This document shows positions 29,172 to 38,840 of a stretch of 64,000 nucleotides of DNA, piece after piece. Under the pieces are notes generated by a model. That model saw only the letters and a program-made list of their open reading frames with translations, was not told the DNA's origin and did not search any database. Source of the DNA: an uncultured Alistipes sp. (GTDB lineage Bacteria > Bacteroidota > Bacteroidia > Bacteroidales > Rikenellaceae); contig CASDZP010000001.1 of NCBI GenBank assembly GCA_949285535.1, forward strand, positions 1-64,000. Reading direction: 5' to 3'. A program made the position numbers and the translations under genes. How positions within the stretch are numbered: position 1 is the stretch's first letter; the number at the start of each line of letters is the position of its first letter.

Positions 29172-30986
29172 CTAAAGTGTCAACAGATACTCTTCAAGAT
29201 CTCTTTTCTCTTTGTCATTCAAAACTTTGTCTTTCAGTCCGTGACCTCTCTCGATAAGCTCGCCGAGTGTCGCCACACGACCGTCTTTCATGTAAGGAGC
29301 ACTCTGCCATAATCCTTCGAGCGAACCTTTCTGTCCGTTATGACACGCGGCGCATCCCGAATCTTCAAAGATTTGTTTACCACGTTCGGCCCTCTGCGAA
29401 AGTTTTCCGTTTTTCAGATAAGGAGAAGTCTTGGGCGAAACAGACGACAGATATATCGACAGCGCACGACATTCGTCATTGTCAGGTTCCGTGAACAGCA
29501 GCCTGCGTACCGCCTCACGACACACCTCTTCACCCGATACCGTAACCGTCCTGTTGTTCTTTTTATGTTTCGACTTCTTGACGGAAGCCGTCTTTCTGTC
29601 GAGCGCCATTGCGGCAAGCGAACCGCGTTTTATGGATGTACTATCATACACCTCTCTGAATGCTATCGAGGGTATGGAAGTCATCTGTTTTGAGACGGTG
29701 CTGTCTGTCGATATGATGTGACTCATGGCGTCGTGTCCTCCGTCCGAGCCGTGACACGTGGCACAGCTAACCCAGTTCTGGAACGACAATGTAGCATTGG
29801 AGAAGAGCGCCTCACCCGCACCTTCAGGTGTAGATGTCAAAGCTCGTCCTATACGTTTGAATCTTTTGATTTTCGAATCGGGCACAATCTCCATTATGTC
29901 GCCGCTGTAAAGATTGGCGGCGAGAATGGTCTTGTCATCGAGATAAAGCACCTCGCCCGTGCCTTTACCGAGCGGACCATATTTTTTACGTAAACCGTAC
30001 AGGAAACTCAAATCCTCATGTATCGGTCTGTCATCCTCCGTGCGCAACACCCTCTCCTCGTCGTTCAACACGCTGTCGAGTCTTGCGTGTAATCCGTCGA
30101 GGTTGATTGTCATGACCTCTCCCGTACCGAATAGCGCCACAGCCAACTCCTTGCCGTTCGGGCTGACACACATACCACGAGCCCCTCCCGCTCCTTTTTC
30201 AGGAGTGTCGAGCAGAACGGTAGCCTCAAGACGCATTGAGTCCATATCGACTATCGAAAGCGCGGTTACCGCCATCCAACCTCTTTCTGGACGTACCGTC
30301 GGGAGGTTGTGATGATTTATGGTATGCGTCACGTATGCGTATTTGCCGTTTGAGACGATGTCGCCGCAAAAAACCGAACCGTTAGGCAGAGCGATTCTCT
30401 TTTTGAGCGTGCTTCGTCTCTTGTCTATGACATCAATTTCTGCCGAAACGACGGCGTTGGTTGCAGAGGCTTCGGGTAAAGAGCCCGCCATATAGACGAG
30501 GCTGTCATATACTACACTTCCGACAATGTTTCGAGGCGCGTCTATCTTGCCGACCACGCTCCAAAGCGGTATTGATACCTCCCAAACGCTGTTTATGTCG
30601 CTACATGACACCCAAAGGCGTGAAGAGGCGGGGTCGTATGTGATTTTGTCCGCACCCTGCCCCATTTCGAGCGACTTTAAGATACGCATTTGGGGGTACT
30701 CTATCTCATATAGGCGACATTTATTCTCTTTGTCAATACCCAAAGCCCAAACACGACTTTCTCCGTCGGTCTGTATGTCTATTATGGATTTGCAGATGAA
30801 CGAACTGCCCTTTTTCCAGCCGTTCCTGCCAATCTGCCATATCTTACCGCTCTCTCTGTCTCCCGAGAGTATCGTTTTTTCATCGCCCTCCCCTATCGAC
30901 GCCATTGACGAGGGAACACCTATCGGACGGCACGAAACAAGCGTCGCGACAGAGATTATGAGAAGCAAAAAGTTTTTATGTGACAT
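29172..30986 (-). CDS. Beta-propeller lipoprotein with two c-type haem sites
   Basis: A 604-residue lipoprotein (signal MSHKNFLLLIISVATLVSC, lipid on Cys19). Residues about 30-380 look like a YVTN/WD-type beta propeller. The C-terminal part carries two haem c sites, CATCH (Cys408, Cys411, His412) and CAACH (Cys545, Cys548, His549), as in the di-haem MauG/cytochrome c peroxidase group, with GRVATLGELIERGHG after the second. It should sit on the periplasmic side and pass or accept electrons; the substrate is unknown. It follows the hydrazine-synthase-alpha-like gene by 6 bp, so they are surely co-expressed. Confidence 0.8.
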   Translation of the reverse strand: MSHKNFLLLIISVATLVSCRPIGVPSSMASIGEGDEKTILSGDRESGKIWQIGRNGWKKGSSFICKSIIDIQTDGESRVWALGIDKENKCRLYEIEYPQMRILKSLEMGQGADKITYDPASSRLWVSCSDINSVWEVSIPLWSVVGKIDAPRNIVGSVVYDSLVYMAGSLPEASATNAVVSAEIDVIDKRRSTLKKRIALPNGSVFCGDIVSNGKYAYVTHTINHHNLPTVRPERGWMAVTALSIVDMDSMRLEATVLLDTPEKGAGGARGMCVSPNGKELAVALFGTGEVMTINLDGLHARLDSVLNDEERVLRTEDDRPIHEDLSFLYGLRKKYGPLGKGTGEVLYLDDKTILAANLYSGDIMEIVPDSKIKRFKRIGRALTSTPEGAGEALFSNATLSFQNWVSCATCHGSDGGHDAMSHIISTDSTVSKQMTSIPSIAFREVYDSTSIKRGSLAAMALDRKTASVKKSKHKKNNRTVTVSGEEVCREAVRRLLFTEPDNDECRALSIYLSSVSPKTSPYLKNGKLSQRAERGKQIFEDSGCAACHNGQKGSLEGLWQSAPYMKDGRVATLGELIERGHGLKDKVLNDKEKRDLEEYLLTL

Positions 30987-30992
30987 CGTTTT

Positions 30993-33422
30993 TTACTTTA
31001 GTGATTTGATGTAAGCCTCAATGTTACGTCTGTCCTCATCGTCGGCAACATTACGTTTATAGCTGTAATAGTCCCATGTCTTGATGTCGGCGGCATTCCA
31101 GTCGTTGGCCTCCGTATAACTGCCCACGAAAGGCACGCCGAGATCTATCCATGCCGCCATGGTGGCAATCTCCTCTTTGGATAGTTTTCCGTGACCGTCA
31201 CGCAGACGTCTTATCAGACGGCTGTTGGCGGCACCCGCCGAATATGGCTCCACGACACCGGGGTCGGACATGCTGCTGATCCAGTTCACACTCTCCGAAT
31301 CATCGTCTCCTACGAGCGTTCCACCCCTGCTGTTTCGCAATTTAGAGCCTGTCAGAGCGAGATAAGACTCGCTGAAACGACGTTTCGACGAATTCTCCTT
31401 GGTGGTGAGAGTACCCAACAGATTCGGTTTGTCACCGTTACCGTTATGACAACGGACGCAGTTTCTGTCGAGTATCGGCTGTATCACCTCTATATAGCTG
31501 AAACCTTTTTCTGGCATCAGGTGTCGTTGCGGTGTTATCGTATCGACGCCTCTTACAAGCGCGACAGGACGGACGGGCGCGTCGGAAGCGGTTACGTTCT
31601 TGCTTTCGTGGCATCCTACACAGCTCTGCTGTTCCCCGGGCTGCAACGTGCTCCAGCTTCTCATCGTGGCTATCATGTTACCCGTCGAGTCGAGCGCCTG
31701 AAAATAGAGAGGGGTACGCGCGGGCACCTCGAAATATGCCGAGCCGTCGGGCATCACATCGACAACGCCTCTCACTCTCTTTATATCCCAAGAGGTGTTA
31801 CCCGTACCGACGGGAGTAGTCACCTGCGAACTGCCGCCGGGACCGCTGCTCACCTCTTCGCCTATACCTGCATTACGGAACACAAGCTCAACGATACGCA
31901 ACTTCTTGACCTTTCCGCGTTCTATACCCGCGAGCGAAGAACCTTTATATATGTCCTGCAACAGATAACGTCCAGTCTGTTCACGATAATCGACCTCCGA
32001 AGCACGAAGACGCGGTTTCTCTCTCGAATCTATCACGACAGGCTGATTGCACGACATTTCGGGGTCGGAAGCCAAAAGCTCACGCTCGCCACGCATATTC
32101 ATCCAATATATTGCGAACTTGGGTTCACCGCTGTCGTAGCCGAGCGGCGAGAATGACACGAGGAACGTATCTTCGTCAAGCGGAAACGGATGCTGGAACT
32201 GTTCACCGTACTGACCGAAAGTATCCGCGCCCTCCTTATCCTCCGGATCGGCTTTTCTCGGAGGAGCAATCAAGGTGAGACCATCACCTCCGTCACGCCC
32301 CGCCTCAGGGTCTATGACGGCGAGTTTTCCGTGTTGAGGAGTACGATACCCCGTAAGCACCGCCATTACCCTACCCGTACCGGGAATCTGACGCGCGTGA
32401 ACCGTGGCTGTCGGGAAACGGCTGTTCATGCCGTAAAACGCGCCTTGCGACGTGCCGTCACTGTTCATCACGAACAACGGATGAGCAAATATGTTTCCTC
32501 TGTCGTTGTGGTCCGTACGGGTATATATCACCCTGCCGTCATCCATTACAGAAGGAGATATTGTCTGAGACTGGTCGAAACCTATTCTTCTTATGTAATT
32601 GCCTTCGGCGTCGCACAGAAAAAAGTTGCTCACTTCGGAAGGGATGCTCCCCATGGAAGTGGCGGCTCTTGTGGATGTAAAGAGGATATTTCCGTCGGGC
32701 AGATAGCGTCCCTCATAGTCGGCATATCCAGCACCCTCGGTCAACTGCTTGATTGCCTGAGTATATAGGTTCATCTCATAGAGATGATAATCGTCAGTAG
32801 AGGATTTTTTCCACGCGAACAGCAATTTACGTCCTTTATAGTCGATGTCGGGGTCACGCAACATTCCGCTGTCACTGCGTAAAAGCAGCTGCTCGCTTCC
32901 CATGACTCTCCCCGTTGTCAAAACGACCATTTCTCCACCGCCGTGAAAGTCATGATCTCCACGGGTGTCGCTCAACGCCTCCGTTGCGGAGAAAATCGAG
33001 GGTCTTACAACCTTGAACTTTGTAAAGACAATCTTGTCGGGCAGATTTTTAAGGCGACGTCTGCGTCTTTTGAAACAGAGGTCATGGTATTCGTCAAAGA
33101 GTTCCCTTTCGTCCAAAGAGGCGGTTTCAGGCACATCCTGACCCAAGTCCGACGCCACTTTTTTTATTCGCACGTTCAACGCCTCGCGCAACGGCATGTT
33201 GAAAAGGTCGGTCTTGCCTCCGTCCTGCAACCACCAGTCATAGAAAACAGGGAAATTGTTAAGCAGAGAATCCTGCATCGCGTTTCGTGATATTCCGTTT
33301 CCCGATCTTGAGGCTACCGAAATAACCGCCGAGACATAATCGCTCTCGCCGAGAGCGTAACGTTTGCATCCCGTGGAGAAAGAGATGCCGATTAGTAGTA
33401 AAACGATATGTTTAAGTTTCAT
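30993..33422 (-). CDS. Di-haem lipoprotein resembling hydrazine synthase alpha subunit
   Basis: From ATG 33422 it has 809 residues with lipoprotein signal MKLKHIVLLLIGISFSTGC (Cys19). The middle is a PD40/TolB-like propeller (repeats such as DPDIDYKGRKLLFAW and ILFTSTRAATSMGS). Two c-type haem sites follow: QQSCVGCHE (Cys601, Cys604, His605) and CVRCHNGNG (Cys655, Cys658, His659). The order propeller then PGEQQSCVGCH is that of the hydrazine synthase alpha family. Real hydrazine synthase occurs in anammox planctomycetes with beta and gamma subunits, absent here, so the reaction must be another. ATG 33470 is upstream of the promoter and is not used. Confidence 0.75.
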   Translation of the reverse strand: MKLKHIVLLLIGISFSTGCKRYALGESDYVSAVISVASRSGNGISRNAMQDSLLNNFPVFYDWWLQDGGKTDLFNMPLREALNVRIKKVASDLGQDVPETASLDERELFDEYHDLCFKRRRRRLKNLPDKIVFTKFKVVRPSIFSATEALSDTRGDHDFHGGGEMVVLTTGRVMGSEQLLLRSDSGMLRDPDIDYKGRKLLFAWKKSSTDDYHLYEMNLYTQAIKQLTEGAGYADYEGRYLPDGNILFTSTRAATSMGSIPSEVSNFFLCDAEGNYIRRIGFDQSQTISPSVMDDGRVIYTRTDHNDRGNIFAHPLFVMNSDGTSQGAFYGMNSRFPTATVHARQIPGTGRVMAVLTGYRTPQHGKLAVIDPEAGRDGGDGLTLIAPPRKADPEDKEGADTFGQYGEQFQHPFPLDEDTFLVSFSPLGYDSGEPKFAIYWMNMRGERELLASDPEMSCNQPVVIDSREKPRLRASEVDYREQTGRYLLQDIYKGSSLAGIERGKVKKLRIVELVFRNAGIGEEVSSGPGGSSQVTTPVGTGNTSWDIKRVRGVVDVMPDGSAYFEVPARTPLYFQALDSTGNMIATMRSWSTLQPGEQQSCVGCHESKNVTASDAPVRPVALVRGVDTITPQRHLMPEKGFSYIEVIQPILDRNCVRCHNGNGDKPNLLGTLTTKENSSKRRFSESYLALTGSKLRNSRGGTLVGDDDSESVNWISSMSDPGVVEPYSAGAANSRLIRRLRDGHGKLSKEEIATMAAWIDLGVPFVGSYTEANDWNAADIKTWDYYSYKRNVADDEDRRNIEAYIKSLK

Positions 33423-33440
33423 ACTGCTTCGATTATCCCA

Positions 33441-33472
33441 CAAATATAACCTTTTACGGTGAAAATTCAAAA
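33441..33472 (-). promoter_or_regulatory. Promoter of the cytochrome lipoprotein operon
   Basis: Minus strand: TTTTTG (33468-33473), 19 bases, then TATATTTG (33441-33448). It sets the start of the first gene at 33422. Confidence 0.8.
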
Positions 33473-33582
33473 AATGACATTACCGCCAGCCACATAACAC
33501 CAACCGAGCCGTACAAACATCGAAACGACAAAACAGACACTCGGACATAATCAAAAAGACGGTCGGACATTTCAAAAAGAAA

Positions 33583-33617
33583 ACGGGGTTGCTCAACTTT
33601 TTCAGGAGCAACCCCGT
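33583..33617 (-). terminator. Terminator of alaS
   Basis: A 12-bp perfect stem (33583-33594 with 33606-33617) followed on the minus strand by TTTTCTTTTTG. Confidence 0.88.
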
Positions 33618-33625
33618 CATTCGGT

Positions 33626-36253
33626 TTAGTTCAATTTTTCTTCTATCATCTTGGCAGCTGTATCTATCGCTACACCGAGCATGTCGGCATTTTTACCGCC
33701 TGCCGTGGCGATAGCAGGTTGACCGCCACCGCCGCCGTTCATTTTCTTGGCTGCCTCCTTGACGATTGCACCGGCAGAAAGTCCCGTGCCGTTTATTATA
33801 TTCTGTCCGAGAGCCACAACGAGAGATGGTTTGTCGTTGATTACCGAGCCTACTATATAGACAAGGTCGTCATGTCTGCCTCGAAGTATGGAACCAATCT
33901 CTTTAAGAGCATCGACGGGAAGGCTTACCGTTGAGACGTACCATTTTCCGCCGTTTCTGTTTTCAAGTTTATCCTCTATGTTATTTGCTGTCGCTTCGTT
34001 ACGGAAACGGTTGAACTCTTCCGCCTTTTTGCTAAGCTCGCTGTTCTGCGAAATCATACGCTCGATTGCGGGCAGAACATCGGGAGAGTTGAAGATGCTC
34101 TGTATCTCTTTCACAACAGCGCTGACAACCTGCATGTGCTCTATCGCGGTTTCGGCGGTAATAGCCTCTATTCGTCTGACACCCGCAGAAATAGCGCCCT
34201 CGTTTATAATCTTGAACAGACCTATCTGACCCGTAGCAGCCACATGCGTACCACCGCAAAGCTCGACAGAATCGCCCAGCTTGACAAGACGAACCAAATC
34301 GCCGTATTTCTCGCCGAACAACATCATCGCGCCCATAGACTTCGCCTCCTCAATGGGGCACTGACGATTCTCATAGAGCGGATAGTTTGCTCTGATGTCG
34401 GCGTTTACGAGACGTTCCACCTCACGAAGTTCCTCATCGGTAACTTTTCGGAAGTGCGAGAAGTCGAAACGCAGAGACGAAGGAGACACCAAAGAACCTT
34501 TCTGCTCCACATGGTCACCCAACACCTTGCGCAATGCTTTCTGAAGCAAGTGTGTAGCCGAATGGTTATTGGCAGAGGCTGTTCTGTCATGTTCGTTGAC
34601 AACGGCTTTAAAGTCGGCTGTAACATCTTCGGGAAGTTTGTCGAGGATATGCACCGTGAGGTTATTCTCCTTGCGGGTATCCACAACGGGTGTTCTCTCG
34701 CCTTTTTCGTTCTCTATATATCCGTTGTCACCGACCTGTCCGCCCGAATTACCGTAGAACGGTGTCTGGTCGAAGACTACCTGATAGTAGCTCTTGTTTT
34801 TTGAGGTGACACGACGATAGCGGGCTATCTTCACATCGCATGAAAGGCAGTCGTAACCGACAAATACGCTCTCGGGAATGTTTATAAGTTCCACCCAGTC
34901 GTCGGTCTCTACGGCAGAGGCGTTGCGTGAACGCTCTTTCTGTGCCGCCAGCTCTTTCTCAAAACCTTCCAAATCGACCTTTATGTTCTGTTCACGGGCG
35001 ATAAGTTCGGTAAGGTCTATCGGGAAACCGTATGTATCGTAAAGCACGAAAGCGTCCTTACCCGAAATAGTGTCGGCATTAGAGCCTTTGAGCTTTTCGA
35101 TGATACCCTCCAGCATGTTTATACCCGTAGCGAGCGTTCTGAGGAACGAGCTCTCCTCCTCTTCGATAACTTTCATAATCAAGGTCTGCTGCGCCTTGAG
35201 TTCGGGGAACTGTTCACCCATCTGACCGACGAGCGTAGGTACAAGCTCATGGATGAAAGGCTCACGGAAACCGAGATAGGTGTATCCGTAACGTACAGCA
35301 CGGCGCAGGATACGTCGTATCACGTAACCGGCTTTCACATTAGAGGGGAGCTGACCGTCAGCTATCGAGAAAGATATTGCTCTCAGGTGGTCGGCAATCA
35401 CTCGCATCGCTATATCGACGTTTTCGTCTTCACCGTATTTTTTACCCGAAAGCTGCTCTATCTTACCTATGATAGTCTGGAATATATCAGTGTCATAGTT
35501 GCTTTTCTTACCCTGCAACACCATACAGAGACGTTCAAAGCCCATACCCGTATCGACATGACGGTGAGGCAGCGGCTCAAGCGAACCGTTGGCTTTTCGG
35601 TTGAACTGCATGAACACGAGGTTCCAAATCTCTATAACCAGGGGATTGTCTTTATTAACGAGAGACGCGCCGTCGATTTCCGCACGCTCTTTCTCGTCAC
35701 GAAGGTCGTAATGTATCTCCGAACAGGGACCGCAAGGACCTGTATCGCCCATTTCCCAGAAATTGTCTTTTTTGTTGCCTTTTAGCACATGAGAGGCGGG
35801 CAGTTTCGTGCACCATATCTCATAAGCCTCGTTGTCAAAAGGCACGTTGTCCTTATCGCTACCCTCGAAAACGGTCGCATACATGCGTGAGGGGTCCATT
35901 CCGAGACGGTCCACCAACAGTTCCCATGCCCACTCGATAGCCTCTTTCTTGAAATAGTCGCCGAACGACCAGTTTCCGAGCATCTCGAACATGGTATGGT
36001 GATAGGTATCGTGACCCACTTCGTCGAGGTCGTTGTGTTTACCCGACACACGCAGACATTTCTGTGTGTCAGCCGCTCTGGGAGCGAAACGCTCGCTGTT
36101 ACCGAGGAAAATATCCTTAAACTGATTCATCCCCGCGTTGGTGAACATGAGCGTAGGGTCGTTCTTTATCACCATGGGTGCCGAAGGGACTATTCGGTGT
36201 TCTTTCTCTTTGAAAAAATCGAGAAAACTTTTTCTAATCTGGTTACTGTCCAT
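33626..36253 (-). CDS. alaS: Alanine-tRNA ligase
   Basis: Charges tRNA-Ala. It has 875 residues from ATG 36253 (MDSNQIRKSFLDFF); an in-frame ATG eight codons earlier is less like the family start. The catalytic core has VPSAPMVIKNDPTLMFTNAG and MNQFKDIFLG. The editing domain zinc site is HSATH (His564, His568) with CGGTH (Cys666, His670). The C-terminal oligomerisation domain ends with GGGGGQPAIATAGG. It is divergent from the M23 peptidase pair, a common Bacteroidota arrangement. Confidence 0.98.
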   Translation of the reverse strand: MDSNQIRKSFLDFFKEKEHRIVPSAPMVIKNDPTLMFTNAGMNQFKDIFLGNSERFAPRAADTQKCLRVSGKHNDLDEVGHDTYHHTMFEMLGNWSFGDYFKKEAIEWAWELLVDRLGMDPSRMYATVFEGSDKDNVPFDNEAYEIWCTKLPASHVLKGNKKDNFWEMGDTGPCGPCSEIHYDLRDEKERAEIDGASLVNKDNPLVIEIWNLVFMQFNRKANGSLEPLPHRHVDTGMGFERLCMVLQGKKSNYDTDIFQTIIGKIEQLSGKKYGEDENVDIAMRVIADHLRAISFSIADGQLPSNVKAGYVIRRILRRAVRYGYTYLGFREPFIHELVPTLVGQMGEQFPELKAQQTLIMKVIEEEESSFLRTLATGINMLEGIIEKLKGSNADTISGKDAFVLYDTYGFPIDLTELIAREQNIKVDLEGFEKELAAQKERSRNASAVETDDWVELINIPESVFVGYDCLSCDVKIARYRRVTSKNKSYYQVVFDQTPFYGNSGGQVGDNGYIENEKGERTPVVDTRKENNLTVHILDKLPEDVTADFKAVVNEHDRTASANNHSATHLLQKALRKVLGDHVEQKGSLVSPSSLRFDFSHFRKVTDEELREVERLVNADIRANYPLYENRQCPIEEAKSMGAMMLFGEKYGDLVRLVKLGDSVELCGGTHVAATGQIGLFKIINEGAISAGVRRIEAITAETAIEHMQVVSAVVKEIQSIFNSPDVLPAIERMISQNSELSKKAEEFNRFRNEATANNIEDKLENRNGGKWYVSTVSLPVDALKEIGSILRGRHDDLVYIVGSVINDKPSLVVALGQNIINGTGLSAGAIVKEAAKKMNGGGGGQPAIATAGGKNADMLGVAIDTAAKMIEEKLN

Positions 36254-36365
36254 TATATTGTTTTTTTGTCTTGACAAAATAATAACGACATACTTATCGT
36301 TTAGCTAATATCCTATTCGTGTGCCTGTTACAGACAGAGGCACGCCGAAAAACAGACATAAACGG

Positions 36366-36396
36366 TTGTAAAATTAATCAAAAAAATTTAACTTTG
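36366..36396 (+). promoter_or_regulatory. Promoter of the M23 peptidase pair
   Basis: TTG (36366-36368), 20 bases, TAACTTTG (36389-36396). Transcription should begin near 36403, which excludes the ATG at 36319 and favours ATG 36439. Confidence 0.8.
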
Positions 36397-36438
36397 CTCA
36401 ACATAAAAGGCAAATTTGAGTTTCAGTTGAAAGACGGC

Positions 36439-37836
36439 ATGAAAAAGACCGAAATAAAAGATACCCCCGAAAAAGAGAAAAGGGCTCCACGCGGCAAAGC
36501 CTCCACGACGAAAAAACGCGGAGGAGGGGTCTCTTCCGACACAAAATCGGAGGGTGAGGAAGTTTCTGTTTCGGCATCTTCAGCCAAAAAGAGTTCCGCC
36601 GTAAACAGAAGTACAAAGCGCACAAGCGACAAAACTACAACGAAAAGAGCCAAAGAGACCAAAACCGTCAATCACGCCAAACAGAACAAAGCTCAAGACG
36701 ACACTTTGGCTTTAAATGGCGAAAAAACAGAAAAAAACATTTCGGAGACAACCGAAACAGTTCCTGAAACAGACATAAAACAGTCGTCTGAAGTTTCGCA
36801 GGCGACCACCGACAAACAAGACATTTCAAAAGAGGATTCGCAAACTGAAAAAGAGACCGAGAGCGAAGATTCATCACAGGTTTCCGTTCGCGAAGAAAAA
36901 CCGATACGCAAAACGGCGGTAAAAAACAAAAAACCGCTGCGAATACGCGCCTACAAGGTTGTCCGTAAAATATTGGTCGGATTCATTCTTGTGGGCATAG
37001 TCAATTTTGTGTTCAGCTACTTTTTCCACACTCCCAAAGTTTACAGCCTCGGACACCGCAACACCGAGTTGCTGATGCAATACAGGATGCTTCAGGACAA
37101 GGTTGACCTCGCCAACGAGAAACTGAACGAGATAGAGAGCCGCAACAACGGTATTTACCGTTCAATTTTCGCACTTGACACCATTCCCTCGATAAGCGAC
37201 GAGAATCCTTTGGATTACGCGAACATCAAACTTTTCGAGCATAACAGATACGGCTCCGTGATGAGTTACGCCGCCGGCTCTGTCGATTTGCTTGCGGAAA
37301 AGCTCTACCGCCAGTCGGTCTCTCTCGACACGGTTCAGATAATGGCTCGCGACAAGGGACGCATGACGGAAGCAATTCCTGCGATATGGCCTCTCGACAG
37401 GAACAGGATACGCAACATCGGTGCTTTCGGCAACAGGGTACATCCGATATTCAAAACGGTCAAGAGACATACGGGAGTCGACTTTTCGGGTGAGATGAAC
37501 ACCCCGATATACGCCACCGCCGATGGTGTCGTAATCAAAAGTACCGTCGAGTCGGGATACGGCAAATCGGTTGTCATAGACCACGGATACGGCTATCAGA
37601 CCCGTTATGCGCACCTCAACAAAAGCCTTGTCAAAGTCGGACAACAGGTCAAAAGGGGTGAAAAGATTGCCCTCATGGGCAATACGGGTCGCTCGACAGG
37701 TACGCACCTTCACTATGAAGTTATTTACAGAGGCGTACACGTCAATCCGCTCAGCTACGTGAGCCGCGACATGAGCGACGAAGACTTCCGCAGAATAATC
37801 GAATCCGCCAAGAACGTGATTTATGAACAAGACTGA
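36439..37836 (+). CDS. Membrane-anchored M23 family metallopeptidase with long charged N-terminus
   Basis: About 465 residues. Residues 1-170 form a low-complexity region rich in Lys, Thr, Ser and Glu. One membrane helix follows (KILVGFILVGIVNFVFSYFF, about 177-197), then a short coiled coil (LLMQYRMLQDKVDLANEKLN), and a C-terminal M23/LytM domain. Metal-site residues are in RHTGVDFSG and GTHLHYEVIY. LytM enzymes cut peptidoglycan cross-links in the periplasm or regulate amidases. The acidic and basic N-terminus would lie in the cytoplasm, an unusual addition. The last 14 bases overlap the next M23 gene. Confidence 0.9.
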   Translation: MKKTEIKDTPEKEKRAPRGKASTTKKRGGGVSSDTKSEGEEVSVSASSAKKSSAVNRSTKRTSDKTTTKRAKETKTVNHAKQNKAQDDTLALNGEKTEKNISETTETVPETDIKQSSEVSQATTDKQDISKEDSQTEKETESEDSSQVSVREEKPIRKTAVKNKKPLRIRAYKVVRKILVGFILVGIVNFVFSYFFHTPKVYSLGHRNTELLMQYRMLQDKVDLANEKLNEIESRNNGIYRSIFALDTIPSISDENPLDYANIKLFEHNRYGSVMSYAAGSVDLLAEKLYRQSVSLDTVQIMARDKGRMTEAIPAIWPLDRNRIRNIGAFGNRVHPIFKTVKRHTGVDFSGEMNTPIYATADGVVIKSTVESGYGKSVVIDHGYGYQTRYAHLNKSLVKVGQQVKRGEKIALMGNTGRSTGTHLHYEVIYRGVHVNPLSYVSRDMSDEDFRRIIESAKNVIYEQD

Positions 37837-38767
37837 CGATAAGATAAAACAACCGAAACGCAAAGCGCGTCGAATATTCCGACTGTTGCTCAGCGCCCTG
37901 ATATGGATGGGCGCCGCCGTCTCCTACTATGTCATATTCTCGATATTTTTCGACACCCCGATAGAGTATGAGATAAGGAAGAGCAACCGTGAACTCGACA
38001 GGGAATATGAACGACTGAGCGCAAGATATGACTCTCTGGAAGCCGTGCTCAACAATGTGGTAGCCAGAGACGAGAACGTTTACGGGATGTTGTTCGAGTC
38101 AGCGCCCTACACCTCCGTATTCAAGGATAATGACGGACAATGGAGAGACGCGGACAAACTGCTGGCTATGTCCAACAACGAGCTGGCGGAACTCTATTTT
38201 GCGGGACTGAACTCGCTCGACAACCAGGTAAAACAGACCACCGACAATTTCAAGACTCTCGAAAAAAACATGCTCATACTCGGCAGAGAGCTTAACAACA
38301 TTCCTGCGATACAGCCTGTCAACAACAGCCGCCTAACACGACTTGCCGCCTCTTACGGTATGAGGATACACCCGTTCTACCGAACCATGGCTTCGCATCA
38401 GGGTGTCGATTTCGCAGTACCCGAACAGACACGCGTCTATGCCACGGCTGACGGTGTCGTTTCTGACGTATCCAACAGCTCTTACGGCAAAGGCTTGAGC
38501 ATTACGATAGACCACGGCAACGGATACAAAACCTTTTACGGTCATCTTGACAAGGCGGTGGCACGCAAACGTGACAGAGTGAGAAGAGGTGACATCATCG
38601 GCCACAGCGGTAACACGGGTCTTTCGTTCATGCCCCACCTACACTACGAGGTGCTATACAACGGACGGAGGGTCGATCCGATAAACTATTTCTTCTATGA
38701 GATGACTCCCGAATCGTATATGAAACTGCTCGACGTGGCACAGATAGGCATGCAGTCTTTGGATTAA
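37823..38767 (+). CDS. M23 family metallopeptidase (paralogue of the upstream gene)
   Basis: A 314-residue protein built like its neighbour but without the long N-terminus: a basic start, a membrane helix (ALIWMGAAVSYYVIFSIFF), a coiled coil (RKSNRELDREYERLSARYD), then LytM. Metal-site motifs are SHQGVDFAV and MPHLHYEVLY. The start codon lies 14 bases inside the upstream gene, so the pair is translationally coupled and probably works in the same complex. The two LytM domains are clearly related but not near-identical, so this is an old duplication. Confidence 0.93.
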   Translation: MNKTDDKIKQPKRKARRIFRLLLSALIWMGAAVSYYVIFSIFFDTPIEYEIRKSNRELDREYERLSARYDSLEAVLNNVVARDENVYGMLFESAPYTSVFKDNDGQWRDADKLLAMSNNELAELYFAGLNSLDNQVKQTTDNFKTLEKNMLILGRELNNIPAIQPVNNSRLTRLAASYGMRIHPFYRTMASHQGVDFAVPEQTRVYATADGVVSDVSNSSYGKGLSITIDHGNGYKTFYGHLDKAVARKRDRVRRGDIIGHSGNTGLSFMPHLHYEVLYNGRRVDPINYFFYEMTPESYMKLLDVAQIGMQSLD

Positions 38768-38804
38768 CGGCATACATAGAATAGTTCGGATTACACTTAA
38801 TAAT

Positions 38805-38840
38805 ATGGCGTGATTTCTCGGAATCACGCCATTTTTATTT
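38805..38840 (+). terminator. Terminator of the M23 pair
   Basis: An 11-bp stem (38805-38815 with 38822-38832) with a 6-nt loop, followed by TTTTATTTATT. Confidence 0.88.

Noticed and set aside
30993-33422. True hydrazine synthase activity (anammox)
   Set aside because: Only an alpha-like protein is present, without beta or gamma subunits or other anammox genes, and the rest of the genome segment is Bacteroidota.
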